Shown here: positions 1 through 11,094 of the stretch, piece by piece
Layout: every line of letters begins with the position of its first letter
How positions within the stretch are numbered: position 1 is the first letter of the stretch
Origin: Thozetella sp. PMI_491
Taxonomy: Eukaryota; Ascomycota; Sordariomycetes; Chaetosphaeriales; Chaetosphaeriaceae
Length of the DNA: 64,000 bases
Reading direction: 5' to 3'
Assembly (NCBI GenBank): GCA_021432635.1
Contig: MU270084.1
Coordinates: forward strand, 1-64,000
Program-made: the position numbers and the translations under genes
The notes under the pieces: model-generated
What the model saw: the letters and a program-made list of their open reading frames with translations, nothing else
What the model was told of the DNA's origin: nothing
Database searches by the model: none

Positions 1-1214
1 CAACTTTAAGCCGCCAATTCTTTATAGTAAAACATAAAACTTTGTATTACTTTTCTAATAAGAATATAAAATCAAATAATCGTTTTAAAATATTTTCTAA
101 AATTTTCTTAAATATAATAAAAGAAAAGTGGAGATATATGTCTCCACTCTTTCTTTTCTCCTTAATTATTATATAATAAGGTTTTTTAAAACTCTTAAGA
201 AAATTATATATATATAAAGAACCTTGGGATAGATTATAACTTTATTTATAAAGAGATTCCTTTATATTTACGTGTAAAAGGCTGTTAAGAAAATCACGAT
301 TTAGTATGTGATAATGAGTGATCGGCCCACATATATGATCGGCCCACCTATGGACTACGTTAGTGTCGATTTGTTTTTACTTAGCCGCTGTCTTGATACG
401 ACCTAGAAAATTAAGCAAGTTTTAATGCCTAATCTAAAGCTTTAAAATAAGTACTAATATAATTTAATGAAGTGATAAATACTAGTACAGATAAACTAGT
501 AATCGCCTAACTATAGTAAACTGTACTTTAAGCATCCTTACACACCTAGGAGCAGCTCCTCTCAAATATTGTCACTTCTATGTGCTAGGCCTGACGTTTA
601 CGACGACTGGGGCTTCCCAACTACTTCACAGGCGGCGATAGATTGAGACTCCAGGGACCAGAAGCAATTTTCCACTTCAAAATATGCAAAATCCTTCTCT
701 ATCCTTATACCCTGGGGGACATAGAAGCCTCTCCTTCTGAAAACTTTCAAGATCTTATACCCTGGGGACAGAGGCTTCTCTGTATTTATACTCTAAGGGA
801 TATAGAAGCTTCTTCTTCTGCAGGCTTCTAAACTCTTAGTTCTTAAGGGATATAGAGTTAACTTCTCTCGACGCTTTAATATAAAATTCATTTATTTATA
901 AGTGTAAGACTGTATATAGATATACTCCATTGTTTTCCTTTTGCGCCTATTATGAACTGGTAGTCCTTTGCATGACTTGTCCGTATACCCTAGGGGACGC
1001 GCTCTCTCCAGACTGGACCCCCAAAGAACGGAAGACCCTCCACTATTAGGTGCTGTGGAAGTATAGTACTACTCCAGAGAAATAATAACATTATGTCTTT
1101 TGTCAACTGTGTTAGCTTCTAATACTTTGGTTTCTTTTTCTTTCTCTTTTTCTTTAAGGTTGGTATTCATGAAAAATCATCTTAGATTTCAACACAAACT
1201 CGAATCTGCATGAC
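1..1214. repeat. AT-rich, decayed left edge
   Basis: The first 540 bases are strongly AT-rich and full of stops on both strands. From about 700 to 860 there is a degenerate tandem motif: three related copies beginning near 705, 756 and 786 (TATACCCTGGGGGACATAGA-like), differing mainly by C/T and G/A changes, followed by a shorter fourth trace near 840. The pattern resembles a repeat altered by repeat-induced point mutation. No intact transposon gene is visible, and the small ORF at 643-831 simply runs through this degenerate repeat. Confidence 0.6.
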
Positions 1215-4200
1215 TTATTCCTCCATAAACCGCTCGGCCAGCTTAAATCTAGCCCAAACATTCGTGGTGCGAACGTCCTCTTTTCCGAATTTCTTTTCAG
1301 TGAGCTGTACCTCCTGGAGCAACAGTGCCAAGGCATCCGACCGCCTGCTCTGTCTCGAGTAGGTTGCAGCCAAATTGTTCATGACACGCATCGTCTCATC
1401 ATGATCATCTCCATTCACCCTTTTCGTAGTTTCGAGTAACGCCTCTTGCAATGACGCAGCCTCTTTTAGTTTGCCGGCTCTCATGAGAGCAGACGCAAGG
1501 TTGATCTTCTGCTTTATAGCGAGAGGGCTATCTTCGGCCGCAGTCACCGAGAGACTCCTCACAATGAGTTCAAGTTCGTTTCTGGCTAGGTCCCAATCAC
1601 CTTGCCCGCCATGGCAGAGCGCAAGGTTACCGCCAATGGCGATGGTTGTCTCATGATTTAGTCCCAGAGTCTCACGCGAGGTTTTCAGAATCTTAGCCAA
1701 TATACCCTCTGCTTCCTGCCACTGATAGCCCTGCATCATGCCAGTAGCTCGGTGGTTTTCAGCGGAAAGAGTGCGTATGTTGGCCTCTATATTCTGCCTC
1801 TGCCTCAGCTCTGAAACGCGGCGCCGTACCTGTTCTGCTTCTTCTCTGTCTGAGACAACCTCCGCATATTTCGAGAGAAGGGAGATCATCTCGAGACTGT
1901 TCGGCCCGGTTGTTGTAGCCACAATCTCCGTAGCACGCTTCAGTAATGGGGAGGCCTCATCTGGAAGTTCGAGAGCAGAGTAAACTGCAGCGAGCCCCGC
2001 CAACGCACTTATCGAGATGGGATGATTCTTCCCGTATCGATCTACTACAATCTTTAACGCCTCTTCACCCAATATTTTAGCTTCCTTCGGTGTCCCTTTC
2101 GCGCAGAGAGCCCTAGAAAGAGCGATGCTGGCGGATATTGAATCTGGGTGTGATTCCCCGAATAGAGAGCGGCTTTCTTCGACTGCTGCCGATATTAGCT
2201 CGATGCCGCGATCTGTATTCCCTTGCTTCTCTAGCGCAGTGCCCAAGGCTCTCTTGCCTCTGATCGTGAATGGATGCTGCGGGCCGAAGGTGATTTTGCT
2301 TTTCTCGACAACATTCTCCTGCAACTCTAGTGCTGGTCCTAACATATCCTGGTCGGCGTAGAAGCTGGCTAGTGTCTGCTCGCTGGTCAACGTATCGAGA
2401 TGCGTACTCCCTAATGCTTTCGTCTGTGCTTCGATTATTCTTTTGTAGAAGTCAATAGTTTCTTGCGGTTTGTTCGTAAATGATAGGATCCGTCCGAATA
2501 ACAGTTCGCCTTTCAGCAAACGAGGATCGGACTTGTCGACCAGTTTCTTCATTGTTACCAAGGCCGCTTTGGAAGTCTCGAAGGCATCAGCCCAGGCTCA
2601 TTGCTCGAGAAGAGAATTTGCCAGAGAGAGCATCGCACACAAAGTATGCAAATGGCCCGTTCCAAGCTCTTCTTTCAGTGCCTTGACTATTTTTTGTCGT
2701 AGATCAACGGCCAGGCTGTATTTCCCTTGCTGATGGAAAATATCTCCCAAGTCGGCTATTAATTCTCCAGGGTCTTTGCCCATCGACTCAAGCACAAGGC
2801 CCATCCTGTCAACCTTTCCTTCGCTGTGCGTTCCTTTATACTTTTCCTTCAAAGCCTCGTTCTTCGTAATAAGTGCATCGATTTCTCTTGTAGCCATCTC
2901 AGTGGCTTTATCGAGCATGTCAGTGAGAAGTCTTTCGGCGTCTTCCCACCGTCCCTGGCCTGCGCGAATGGCTGCTAACCTCCTCGAAAGACCGCTGATA
3001 TTTCCATTTACTTCTAGTAGTTTCTCTATGACGTGAGAAGCGTCATTCCATTGGCAAGTTGCCTCTAGGATGGAAAGCAGCTGAAGCTTGGCGTTTATGC
3101 TTAAAATATGGCATTCTCCGAGAATTCTGGTCCGCACTTCGACCTCTTTTGCCACATATTCTTTTGCTGAGGCCAAAATCCCCTCGGCGCGATACGCGTC
3201 AATCACATTGTCGTCCCACACAGCGAGATAGTCGAGCTCTAGTCTCGTCCAGCGCTGGGGCACTTCGGCTTGATGGATCAGTTGTACCATACTGTCGAAC
3301 TCTGCGGATGATGAACCTCTCCTCGAAAGATATTGGCTGATGGTCTCCTCGTCGCAGGAGATGAAAAACCCTACCTTCCACCCCAGGGCCAGAGAAAATG
3401 CGGCACTTGCGGCGCACTCTGAGCACGTTGAGTCCTCGGCGGCAGACTTCAGGGCATCGAGGAGGAGGAGGCGAACCCTAAAGTCGCAATTGCTTAGGTT
3501 GACAAATTCAGAGATTACCTGCGCACAATAAGTAAAACCATTCGATAGAGGGGAGCATTGGCTGACACCCACTGAGTCTTTGTGTGGGTCCGGGAAGGCG
3601 GCCGGCCTCGATCGTCCTGCCTCGTTGCTCTTAGACAACAGACGAAAGTCTTCATCAAAGGTCAGAAGACGAATGAGGGTTTCAAAATCTAATTCTCGCT
3701 TTTCAGGTGTGGGGCAGACGGTTCCCTTGAAAAACTTAGAGATGCATTGCTTCTGATGTTCTGAAATGTCGAAAAATCTGCCGAGAGCAGAATCGATGAC
3801 GGATGGAATCTCATTCTGAGATTTGAGCCCCGGAAGCACTTCGACAATTTTCATACCTCCAGAATGAGCAAGTGGTAATTAGCCAGTAAGCTTGGAATGA
3901 GCTAGCAAGAGTACAAGTATATGAAGGCGGACTTACTGAATACATTCTGAAACATTGTCACAAAGCACACCAGCCCAAATGAGTAAATTTCCATCCTTTT
4001 TGCGACTATCAGGCGGAAACCCCCTCTGACATGCCATTCAGGAGCTTCCCAGGGTTCCGTTTTTGGAAGCGAGACTAAATCGTCTTCAGAGGTGCAAATG
4101 CAAGAAGACTCAAAGTCTGTGAGCTTTGGAATGTAAGCGCCATTTTCCTTGGATACCAGGATGTTGTTGGGGTTTAAATCGCCATGTACAATATCTACAA

Positions 4201-4851
4201 TTGTAAAGGGCGAGAAAGTTAGAAAAAGATTCGCTATTGACTGTGTTGGGTTGATAGAAACACTTAACTATTCCGATGCAAGACCTCCAAGCCAAATGCG
4301 ATCCCTACGCATATACGAATCAAGTCTTCAAAGGAAGCCTGTACGCCATCGGCGCTATGGATGAAGGCAGCCAAGCTTCCAAGGTTGGCGGTGGGGAAGA
4401 CTAGCACAGGCCACACAGAGCCTTCGCAGAACTCCCAAGCCACGCCTAGGAGACTGGTGATGTTCTGATGTTGACGTATCTCGGGATGGCTAAGCACTAA
4501 AATTTCTGAGAGTAGAGCCCTGTAGCGCCGCCTATCAGGAGGCGCCGGGCGAGACGGCCTTGGGGCGGTGCGTTTGAAGGCACAGGCGAGGTCCCTCGTA
4601 ACCAAATTGGATGTGTTGACCTGGCCAATTCCGCCGACACCTAACGGTCGCAGAGCCGGCTGCCAGGTGAAGTTCACCAAATCGATCTGAAGGCGCAGCA
4701 CAAGAGACAGGAGCGAAACAAAGGTGTGGTGATATCTATCGGGAATGCTTGGATTGACGGGCTCATTGACTGCAGGCGAGGCGAAGGCCAAATAGTTTGA
4801 TTCCGATGTGACTTGATAGCCTGGAACCTTGTTATCCTGTTTCCCTGCCAT
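1215..4851 (-). pseudogene. Kinase-like/TPR protein, interrupted by one in-frame stop
   Basis: Exons 4851-4269, 4194-3937 and 3856-1215 join in phase (introns of 74 and 80 nt). Residues 65-280 resemble a protein kinase: a Gly-rich stretch (LGVGGIGQ), the VAIK-type Lys in CAFKR (K93), a catalytic loop HGDLNPNNIL, DFE in place of DFG, and an APEW motif. The rest is a long array of kinesin-light-chain-type TPRs. Reading continues in one frame to 1215 except for a single TGA at 2600-2598, inside a TPR at the place where the repeat consensus (EQG-x-W) usually has Gly. No splice pair removes it. It is a paralogue of the divergent gene at 5846 and has no nucleotide-binding domain. Kinase-plus-TPR layouts recall fungal NLR-like signalling proteins; the function is inferred. 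A sequencing error could also explain the stop. Confidence 0.75.
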
Positions 4852-5845
4852 TCTTGAGTGAAATCGAAGCAGCTTTGAGATGATGGAGTCGCGTCGGCAA
4901 GAGAAAGGACAGAAAAAAGAATTGCTCGTTTAACGCGCTTTCTCGGCGGCAAAATATCACGGGAATGCGAATATCAGAGGCCTCCCCGCCCGTAGAAAGG
5001 GGGAAAATGAAATTTTTGTCAAGACTCTTCGTAATTGCCTGATGAGTTGGGTAGCAGCAGGCTGCGGTTTTGTTGGGGTGTGATGCTTGTCAACTGGCGA
5101 ATGATTCCCGTCTCTAGTGAACTCTGTGGCGCAAGTCTCGGCCACTCTCGATGTTATCCTCGAGTCCCGGTGGGGCTTTTTTCTTTCCTTTTTTTACCAA
5201 GCCTCAACCAGTTCTTGCGATTCCTATAGGCCCATGGGTTCTGTGACCTCCAGCGATTCTTCTGTAGGGTGTACTAGGCAGCGTAGAATCAGGGTTATGC
5301 AGCACGCTGCGTTTTAAAAGACATATGGGATTTACCGCGAGCTGCCCGTTTTGGAGGCCAAGGCAACTCTCGATGAGCGCAGAGTGGAAACTGGTGCCGT
5401 ACTTTTGAGTCTACTCTTTACTCTACGTATGCGGTATACTCAGGCTGCCTACCATTGTAGTAGGGCATAGTTAAGAGTAAGCAGCTAGGTAGGAGCCACG
5501 GTAGTAATAGAGAAAGAAATTAACAGAACTCCCTTACTATTTGCCGAGGCTCATGATATTAGGATCGCTATCTGACCAGGCTATTCAGGTCGGTACCTGC
5601 TTGTACCCTCCCCTCCTGTTCTTGTCACTTCTTTCCACACGTGACAAGATTTGAACCAATTAGCTCGACAACGACAGAAATTTCGGACAGCTTTTAACTC
5701 TCCCACTGCGTTACTAATTACCATAGTTAACTATTCCTCTCCAGCTATTTTTCTTAGTCGACAATTTTGTAATTTTTCTTTCCTTTACCAGTAGTGCACT
5801 GGCTAGAATTGTTCCCAAACAAAAGACCAAATCTCCTACCTAGAC
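4852..5845. promoter_or_regulatory. Shared intergenic region of two divergent kinase-TPR genes
   Basis: These 994 bases separate the start codons of the two paralogous kinase-TPR genes and so should hold both promoters. Several short ORFs exist but none has codon structure or a recognisable product. The stretch from 5560 to 5800 is pyrimidine-rich on the plus strand, as in many fungal promoters. No specific operator was identified. Confidence 0.5.
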
Positions 5846-8734
5846 ATGGAATTGCCTCGTTTTGCGCGAGGAAAATGGATTTCCAGTAGCGGGGCGCCTG
5901 AGCCGCCAGTTTCATCGACATCCAGCCAGCCCCCGGATCTGGTCGAGTTTCTTGCCATCACACAGCAGTACATGGTCGATCTACTCCCGATAACCTGGCA
6001 GGAAGGCCTAGAGTATCTTGGCCAAGGTCGTTCCGCGGATGTGCACCAGTCGCTTGTCAGTCTCAATACTAGTTTTGCGTTCAAGCGATTTTTGCCTCGT
6101 ACCTCTTCTTACCGAGACGATGTGCTGCGACATATACTGTCAGAAATCAAGGTCCTTCGGAATGAAAGAATTTTATCCCATCCGAACATCATGAATCTTG
6201 TCGGCGTATGCTGGGAGGTGCAAGACGACCCGCCGTGCATCCGACCCGTGCTCGTATTTCCAAAAGCCCATCACGGAGATATCCGGACATATCTGGTCGA
6301 TGGCGAAGGCAAAAATGTCTCATTTTCCTCGAGGCTAGAGCTTTGCATTGATGTGGTTTCCGCCATTGCAAATTTACACCATTGTAGTAAGTTTTAAGCC
6401 GTAAGCTTCTCGATAGTTAGGCTAACCCCCGGGCCCCTCTATATACGTTGTTCACGGGGATATAAAACCCCAGAACATTCTTGTTTTCCCGGGCAGCAAC
6501 GAAAGACCAAACGCAAGAGTCATCGATTTTGCGTTCTCCTGCTTCGGAGCACGCTCTACTGACAGAATTTTCCTGCCAAAGCCCTTGCCCTGGATCATGG
6601 CTCCCGGCTGGCATTCAAGAAGCTTTTCCCTCGAAGCTGCTAAAGGAACCGATATATTCTCCTGCGGAATGTTGTGCTTGTGGATTCTGTTCCGTCGGGA
6701 GGTCCTCATGAAATTCGCAACTGATGGTGAAACGGCCGAAGACATGCTCCTGGACCTAAAAACCCAGAACCAGATTTCCACGGTTGCCAAAACGCTCGTT
6801 CAGGAAATCGAGATTGAAAAAGATGTCCGGCTAAGGCTCGCAAGCTTCTTTTCCGAGGCTCTTGGAAATGATTCCCTGCCGAAAAAGAATTGTCTTGAGC
6901 GTCTTCTGGATCCTAAGCGGTAAGATGTGCTTGTGAGGCCTCGCTATACAATTTGATTCTTCTACTGATAGATCTTGTAGAGCCGAGCAACAAATGCTCT
7001 CCGCAATGACTTTGACCCAAAATGATTACGTAGAACACACGCATACTGACCTCAGCGTCCGTACACACGTGCATAGTTTAAGAAGCTTCGAGCGCGCTGA
7101 CATCATTGTAGGTGCCGAAATCAATGCTCCAGCTGTTGTGGGCGGACTTTCGAATACGAGAAGCAATAACCTTGCACATTGAACAACGGACGAAAGACTG
7201 TTGCGAGGAGTGTGTCAAGAGGTTTGCTTTCCAGCTCGCAACTTGTTACCACACCGGTTTTGGCGTGCAGAGAGACGAAGATCAGGCCAAAATTTGGCTA
7301 TCCAAGAGCCAGAGGCCAATGGCAGACTTGGAGTCATCTTTGTCTCTGATGGCGAATGGCCCAGTATTCCAGGCTGGCGCATTCCTCGATGCATGGTATG
7401 CTGGATCCATCATGCCAGCGGATATAATCCAAACCTATCGCAGCCAGCATATCCTAACTCGGGCTGAAGAATACCAACGCAGGGAGATTGCGGATTTTGA
7501 GGCGAGCCTTGGGAAACATCACTTCTTGGCCTGCACTTCAAAGAGTTTATTGGCAGACATTCTCCGGTCCCAGGATAAACTGAACGAGGCTGTTCAGCTG
7601 TACGGAGAGGTCATCGACTCGAGGCAGGGCGACGAGGGCTCACAACACCCGTCTACAGTCCCTGCAATGCTTAGTCTAGCTTCGGTTTTGGAGGAGCAGG
7701 GTCGTTGGAAAGACAGTGAAAAGGTTCTGAGAGCGGCTTTGGACGCCATCAAAAGCACCCTTGGCACACAGCATCCCATGATGATAACCTGCTTAACCCA
7801 GTTAAGTAGTGTATTGGGAGATTTGGAGCAGTGGGAGGAGGCAGAGAGCATTGATCGGGAAGTCTTGCAGCGAAGCCTGGATCATTTCGGGCCGGCGCAC
7901 CTGAACACTGTTAAAGCCATGGGCAGCCTCGCCATATCGCTGGAGCAGCAAGGCAACTTGCACGAATCTTCAGACTTACAAAACGAGGCCTTGCGATTGA
8001 GCGAAAAGTTGCTCGGAGAGGATCACCCAGACACACTTACTTGCAAATCAAATCTGGCACAGACACTGGGAGCGGCAGGGATGTGGGGTGAAGCGAAAGA
8101 CATCCACCAGCATGTCGTGGAGCGACGAACTGAGGTCCTCGGCCAGAGACATCGCGACACCATCAGCAGCCGGAGCAACCTAGCAGCCACCTACGCCTAC
8201 ATGGACATGATTGAGGAGGCCGAAAAGCTTCTCGTCGAGTTAATCCCGCTGAGCAATCAAGTTTTTGGAGCTGAGCATCCCGAGCAATTGAGCATTCGGA
8301 CTAACTTGGTAGAAATGTATAGGCGCCAAGGCCGCCTGCAGGAGGCATGGGACTTAAGCAATGAGGTTTTAGAACTCGCAGAAAGAATTTTGGGAAGCAA
8401 CCACGGCAAAACAATGAACATCATGGCTTCCCAGGCACGAATAATGTGGGATTCTGGCAACATCGACCGCGCTTCCGACATCAATAATGAGCTAGTCAGC
8501 CTGAGCCTGGAAGTCTATGGTCCAAGAAACGAGAAGACTGTGAAGCATAGTCACGACTTGGCCGTATGCCTCCACAATCTTGGAGATCACGAAGGAGCTG
8601 CACTTCTGATGAGGGAAGTTGTCAGGCTAAAAACTGAGATTCATGGACCAGAGCATCCGCAGACCAGCAATTCTGTCCAAATATTGAAAGTCTGGGAGGC
8701 TTCCGCTGCATCGGTCGGCGTGAGAAGCTCGTGA
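5846..8734 (+). pseudogene. Kinase-like/TPR protein with a missing splice acceptor
   Basis: Exons 5846-6386, about 6445-6919, 6972-7029 and 7112-8734. The N-terminus is kinase-like: LGQGRSAD loop, K80 in FAFKR, HGDIKPQNIL catalytic loop, DFA in place of DFG. A Sel1-like stretch (CYHTGFG) follows, then roughly nine kinesin-light-chain-type TPRs ending at 8734. Introns 2 and 3 have normal borders. Intron 1 has a good donor (GTAAGT, 6387) and branch site (CTAAC), but there is no AG between the last in-frame stop (6423) and the conserved Val-His-Gly-Asp codons at 6450. The paralogue has TAG at the equivalent place; here it reads TAT. The next AG (6473) would delete the catalytic loop and shift frame. 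The locus is therefore probably broken, or carries an assembly error. Confidence 0.75.
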
Positions 8735-9121
8735 GAGACACATAGTATATCATGTGGGCTAGCTAGAGAAGCGACTGACAGCAACCAATTCTTGCTTTTC
8801 CCACTCTGGAAGCTCGTCTGAAATTCACCAATTTCCTTCGTGGTTGCTCGACGTGTCATTGCGTATGGGAGGGAGAAATATTTCATAGGCAAATATTTCA
8901 GGCATACAATACGCATCTGGTTATTGATGTGCAGTGGCTGTGCTTCCTGTGACCGTCTTGATTGGCCCTAACATTTTCCGAGTCAGGTGGCTTTGATATG
9001 CATCTGCCTCGCCGCAGGTCGCTCTCCAATTGACCGGGCGCAGAAAATCAAACATCTCCTATCCTTGTTCTGAAGCAGACGTTTCTCCTCTCGTTGTTAT
9101 CAGACACGATCGTGCCATGAA
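8735..9121. other. Intergenic, nothing recognised
   Basis: Tail of the kinase-TPR gene and probable promoter of the CorA-like gene. No gene, repeat or RNA could be supported. Confidence 0.4.
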
Positions 9122-11023
9122 ATGGCCATGTCTAGAACAAATCACTCTGGGAAGACTTCGACTGCATTGCCGGCACCCTTCGCAAATCTTGCCGCTGATG
9201 CCTCCCGGATTTTCATCGCGTCAGGGTCGTGGGATGTCCGAATTGTGACATTCTCTCCTGCTAAAGAAGGTTCTACGAGTGGCAACGGTCAGTCGACTTT
9301 TATTACCAGGGCCGGTGTTGTGGGAGTAATCGTCAGCTAACAAGTTGGAAAGGATATTCTGTCAAGTCCATATCCGATATGCATAGCCTTGAAAAGGCTT
9401 TGAAGGTTACTTCAGGAAATACCCCGTTGCTCCTAGATATAGTTTAGAACTTTTTCGTGCTCTACAAATGCTGACGCCTATTCTATCAGGTGCCTTTGGA
9501 GCAACACTCGACCCGCATTTTGTCAGTCAGCTGCTTGGGACTATACCACCCTCCCCCTAAAGCGTGTTTAAGCTGACCTACCAGTAGCATAATTCGCCAG
9601 AAAAACTCCTGGAGCAGGATTCAGATACCGCATCTCGGTTTCGTTCAGATAATTTCTAATTTTGGCGTCTCTTCAAATTTTGCAGATTTTGTTCACGAGT
9701 TCGGATATAAGTCGAGTTCAGCGGGCGAGAACTTCTGCAGCCACCACCGGCAGGTACTCAAATTCCAAGAGCCACACAGGGTTTGTCATAATACCGAGAT
9801 AAAACATGCGCCTCTAGCTACTAACGCCTATTTTAAGCATGGCATAGAGATGTGCTATAACATTAGATATCCTGAGCGAACGAACAGAGACTTCGAGTAT
9901 CCGTGGGGCCTCCGACACATGGCGGTGTGCCAAGTATACAGTCCAGAAGAACTTTCCTCGCAGTGGATACTATTACAACCCTCAAGATTAATTGAGAGCA
10001 GGCTGGAACCCATACTCCAAAACACTGAGAGCTCTGACGTCCTGTCCGCCCTGAATGTGATGATTCTAGCCTCAACGGAAGCCAACTGGAGACTCTATGT
10101 CAACCACTTAGAATCAGAGATCATCTCATTTGTGAGTATAAAACAAAGAGGGATCAAATACAGCTTTAATTTTTATTTTTTTTGGCTTCACTCACTGACA
10201 ATATTTGCGGACGGATCCAGAATGAGAAAGCATGCTACTCCAAAGTCGGGACTGCCAAGCGATACGATTATTCGGTCACCTTCAATGATAGCCAGGAGCT
10301 TCAGTTATCCAGAGATCGAATTTTTAGAGCTATTGCTGCGGTCGAATCTAGCTCGGATTCGTGCACTGGTCTAGAAGCACTCATGAACGACTTACACTGC
10401 ACCAAAGATGGCGGTTTTGCGGAGATGACAACCTCTCTTGAGCTCAAGAATATTCAAGCGCGCCTAACATGTCATAATAGGTCCCTGAAAAGACTTCTAG
10501 AGACCTCAGCTGGGACATCTAATCTCGTATGATAGTTTCTTACCTGGAACGGTTCGATATCTGTGATATGCGCTAACCCCCGGAAGCTTCTGAAAATTAT
10601 GGATTTCCGTAATGATGAAGCTGTTCGTGAAAGTGCCAAAAACACCGAAGAGACTCTCCGCATGGTCGGGAGAGAAAATGAGGTGATCCGAATCATGGCC
10701 CAGAAGACCAATGGTGATTCTCGTTCTATGAGGATCTTGACGGCAGTGAACATCGCATACCTTCCGGCAAATCTCGTTGCGGTAAGTTGATGCTGAGCTC
10801 CGATTGAAATATTTTCGCTCCAACTCACAAGGTTTAGGCCATCTTCAGTTCCAATGTCGTTCAGACAGGCGATGGGACTACTGAACACTCGGGTTCGCTA
10901 ATCGGGTATTACGTTTTGACAACGATCGCCCTTTCTTTATTTACACTTGGTATGGCCATGACTATGGAAAGAGGCCTTCTTAAACACGTCTGGTTATCTC
11001 TGCGTCGGTCCTTGGGTTATTAA
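9122..11023 (+). CDS. CorA-like fungal membrane protein, many small exons
   Basis: The 3' two thirds is well supported: exons 9490-9521, 9585-10131, 10221-10526, 10587-10781 and 10838-11023 join in phase, with CTGAC or CTAAC branch sites in most introns. Residues such as TRIFSIIRQKNSW, FVHEFGYK, MCYNIRYPE and WILLQPS match a large fungal family of unknown function whose C-terminus resembles CorA magnesium channels. The C-terminal part has the usual layout: a long charged helix ending DSRSMRILTAV, a first membrane segment (YLPANLVAAIF) and a second (YYVLTTIALSLFTLGMAM). The 5' end is uncertain. A first exon from the ATG at 9122 (SRIFIASGSWDV) and a second around 9346-9441 fit the family, but their junction could not be brought into phase. 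Convergent with the dual-kinase gene. Confidence 0.65.
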
Positions 11024-11094
11024 ATGGCGTTTCTTAGTAAGAACAGTTATTTGAGCTTACAATATCTTCTTTGAATCTTCTCTGCACCATTCAT

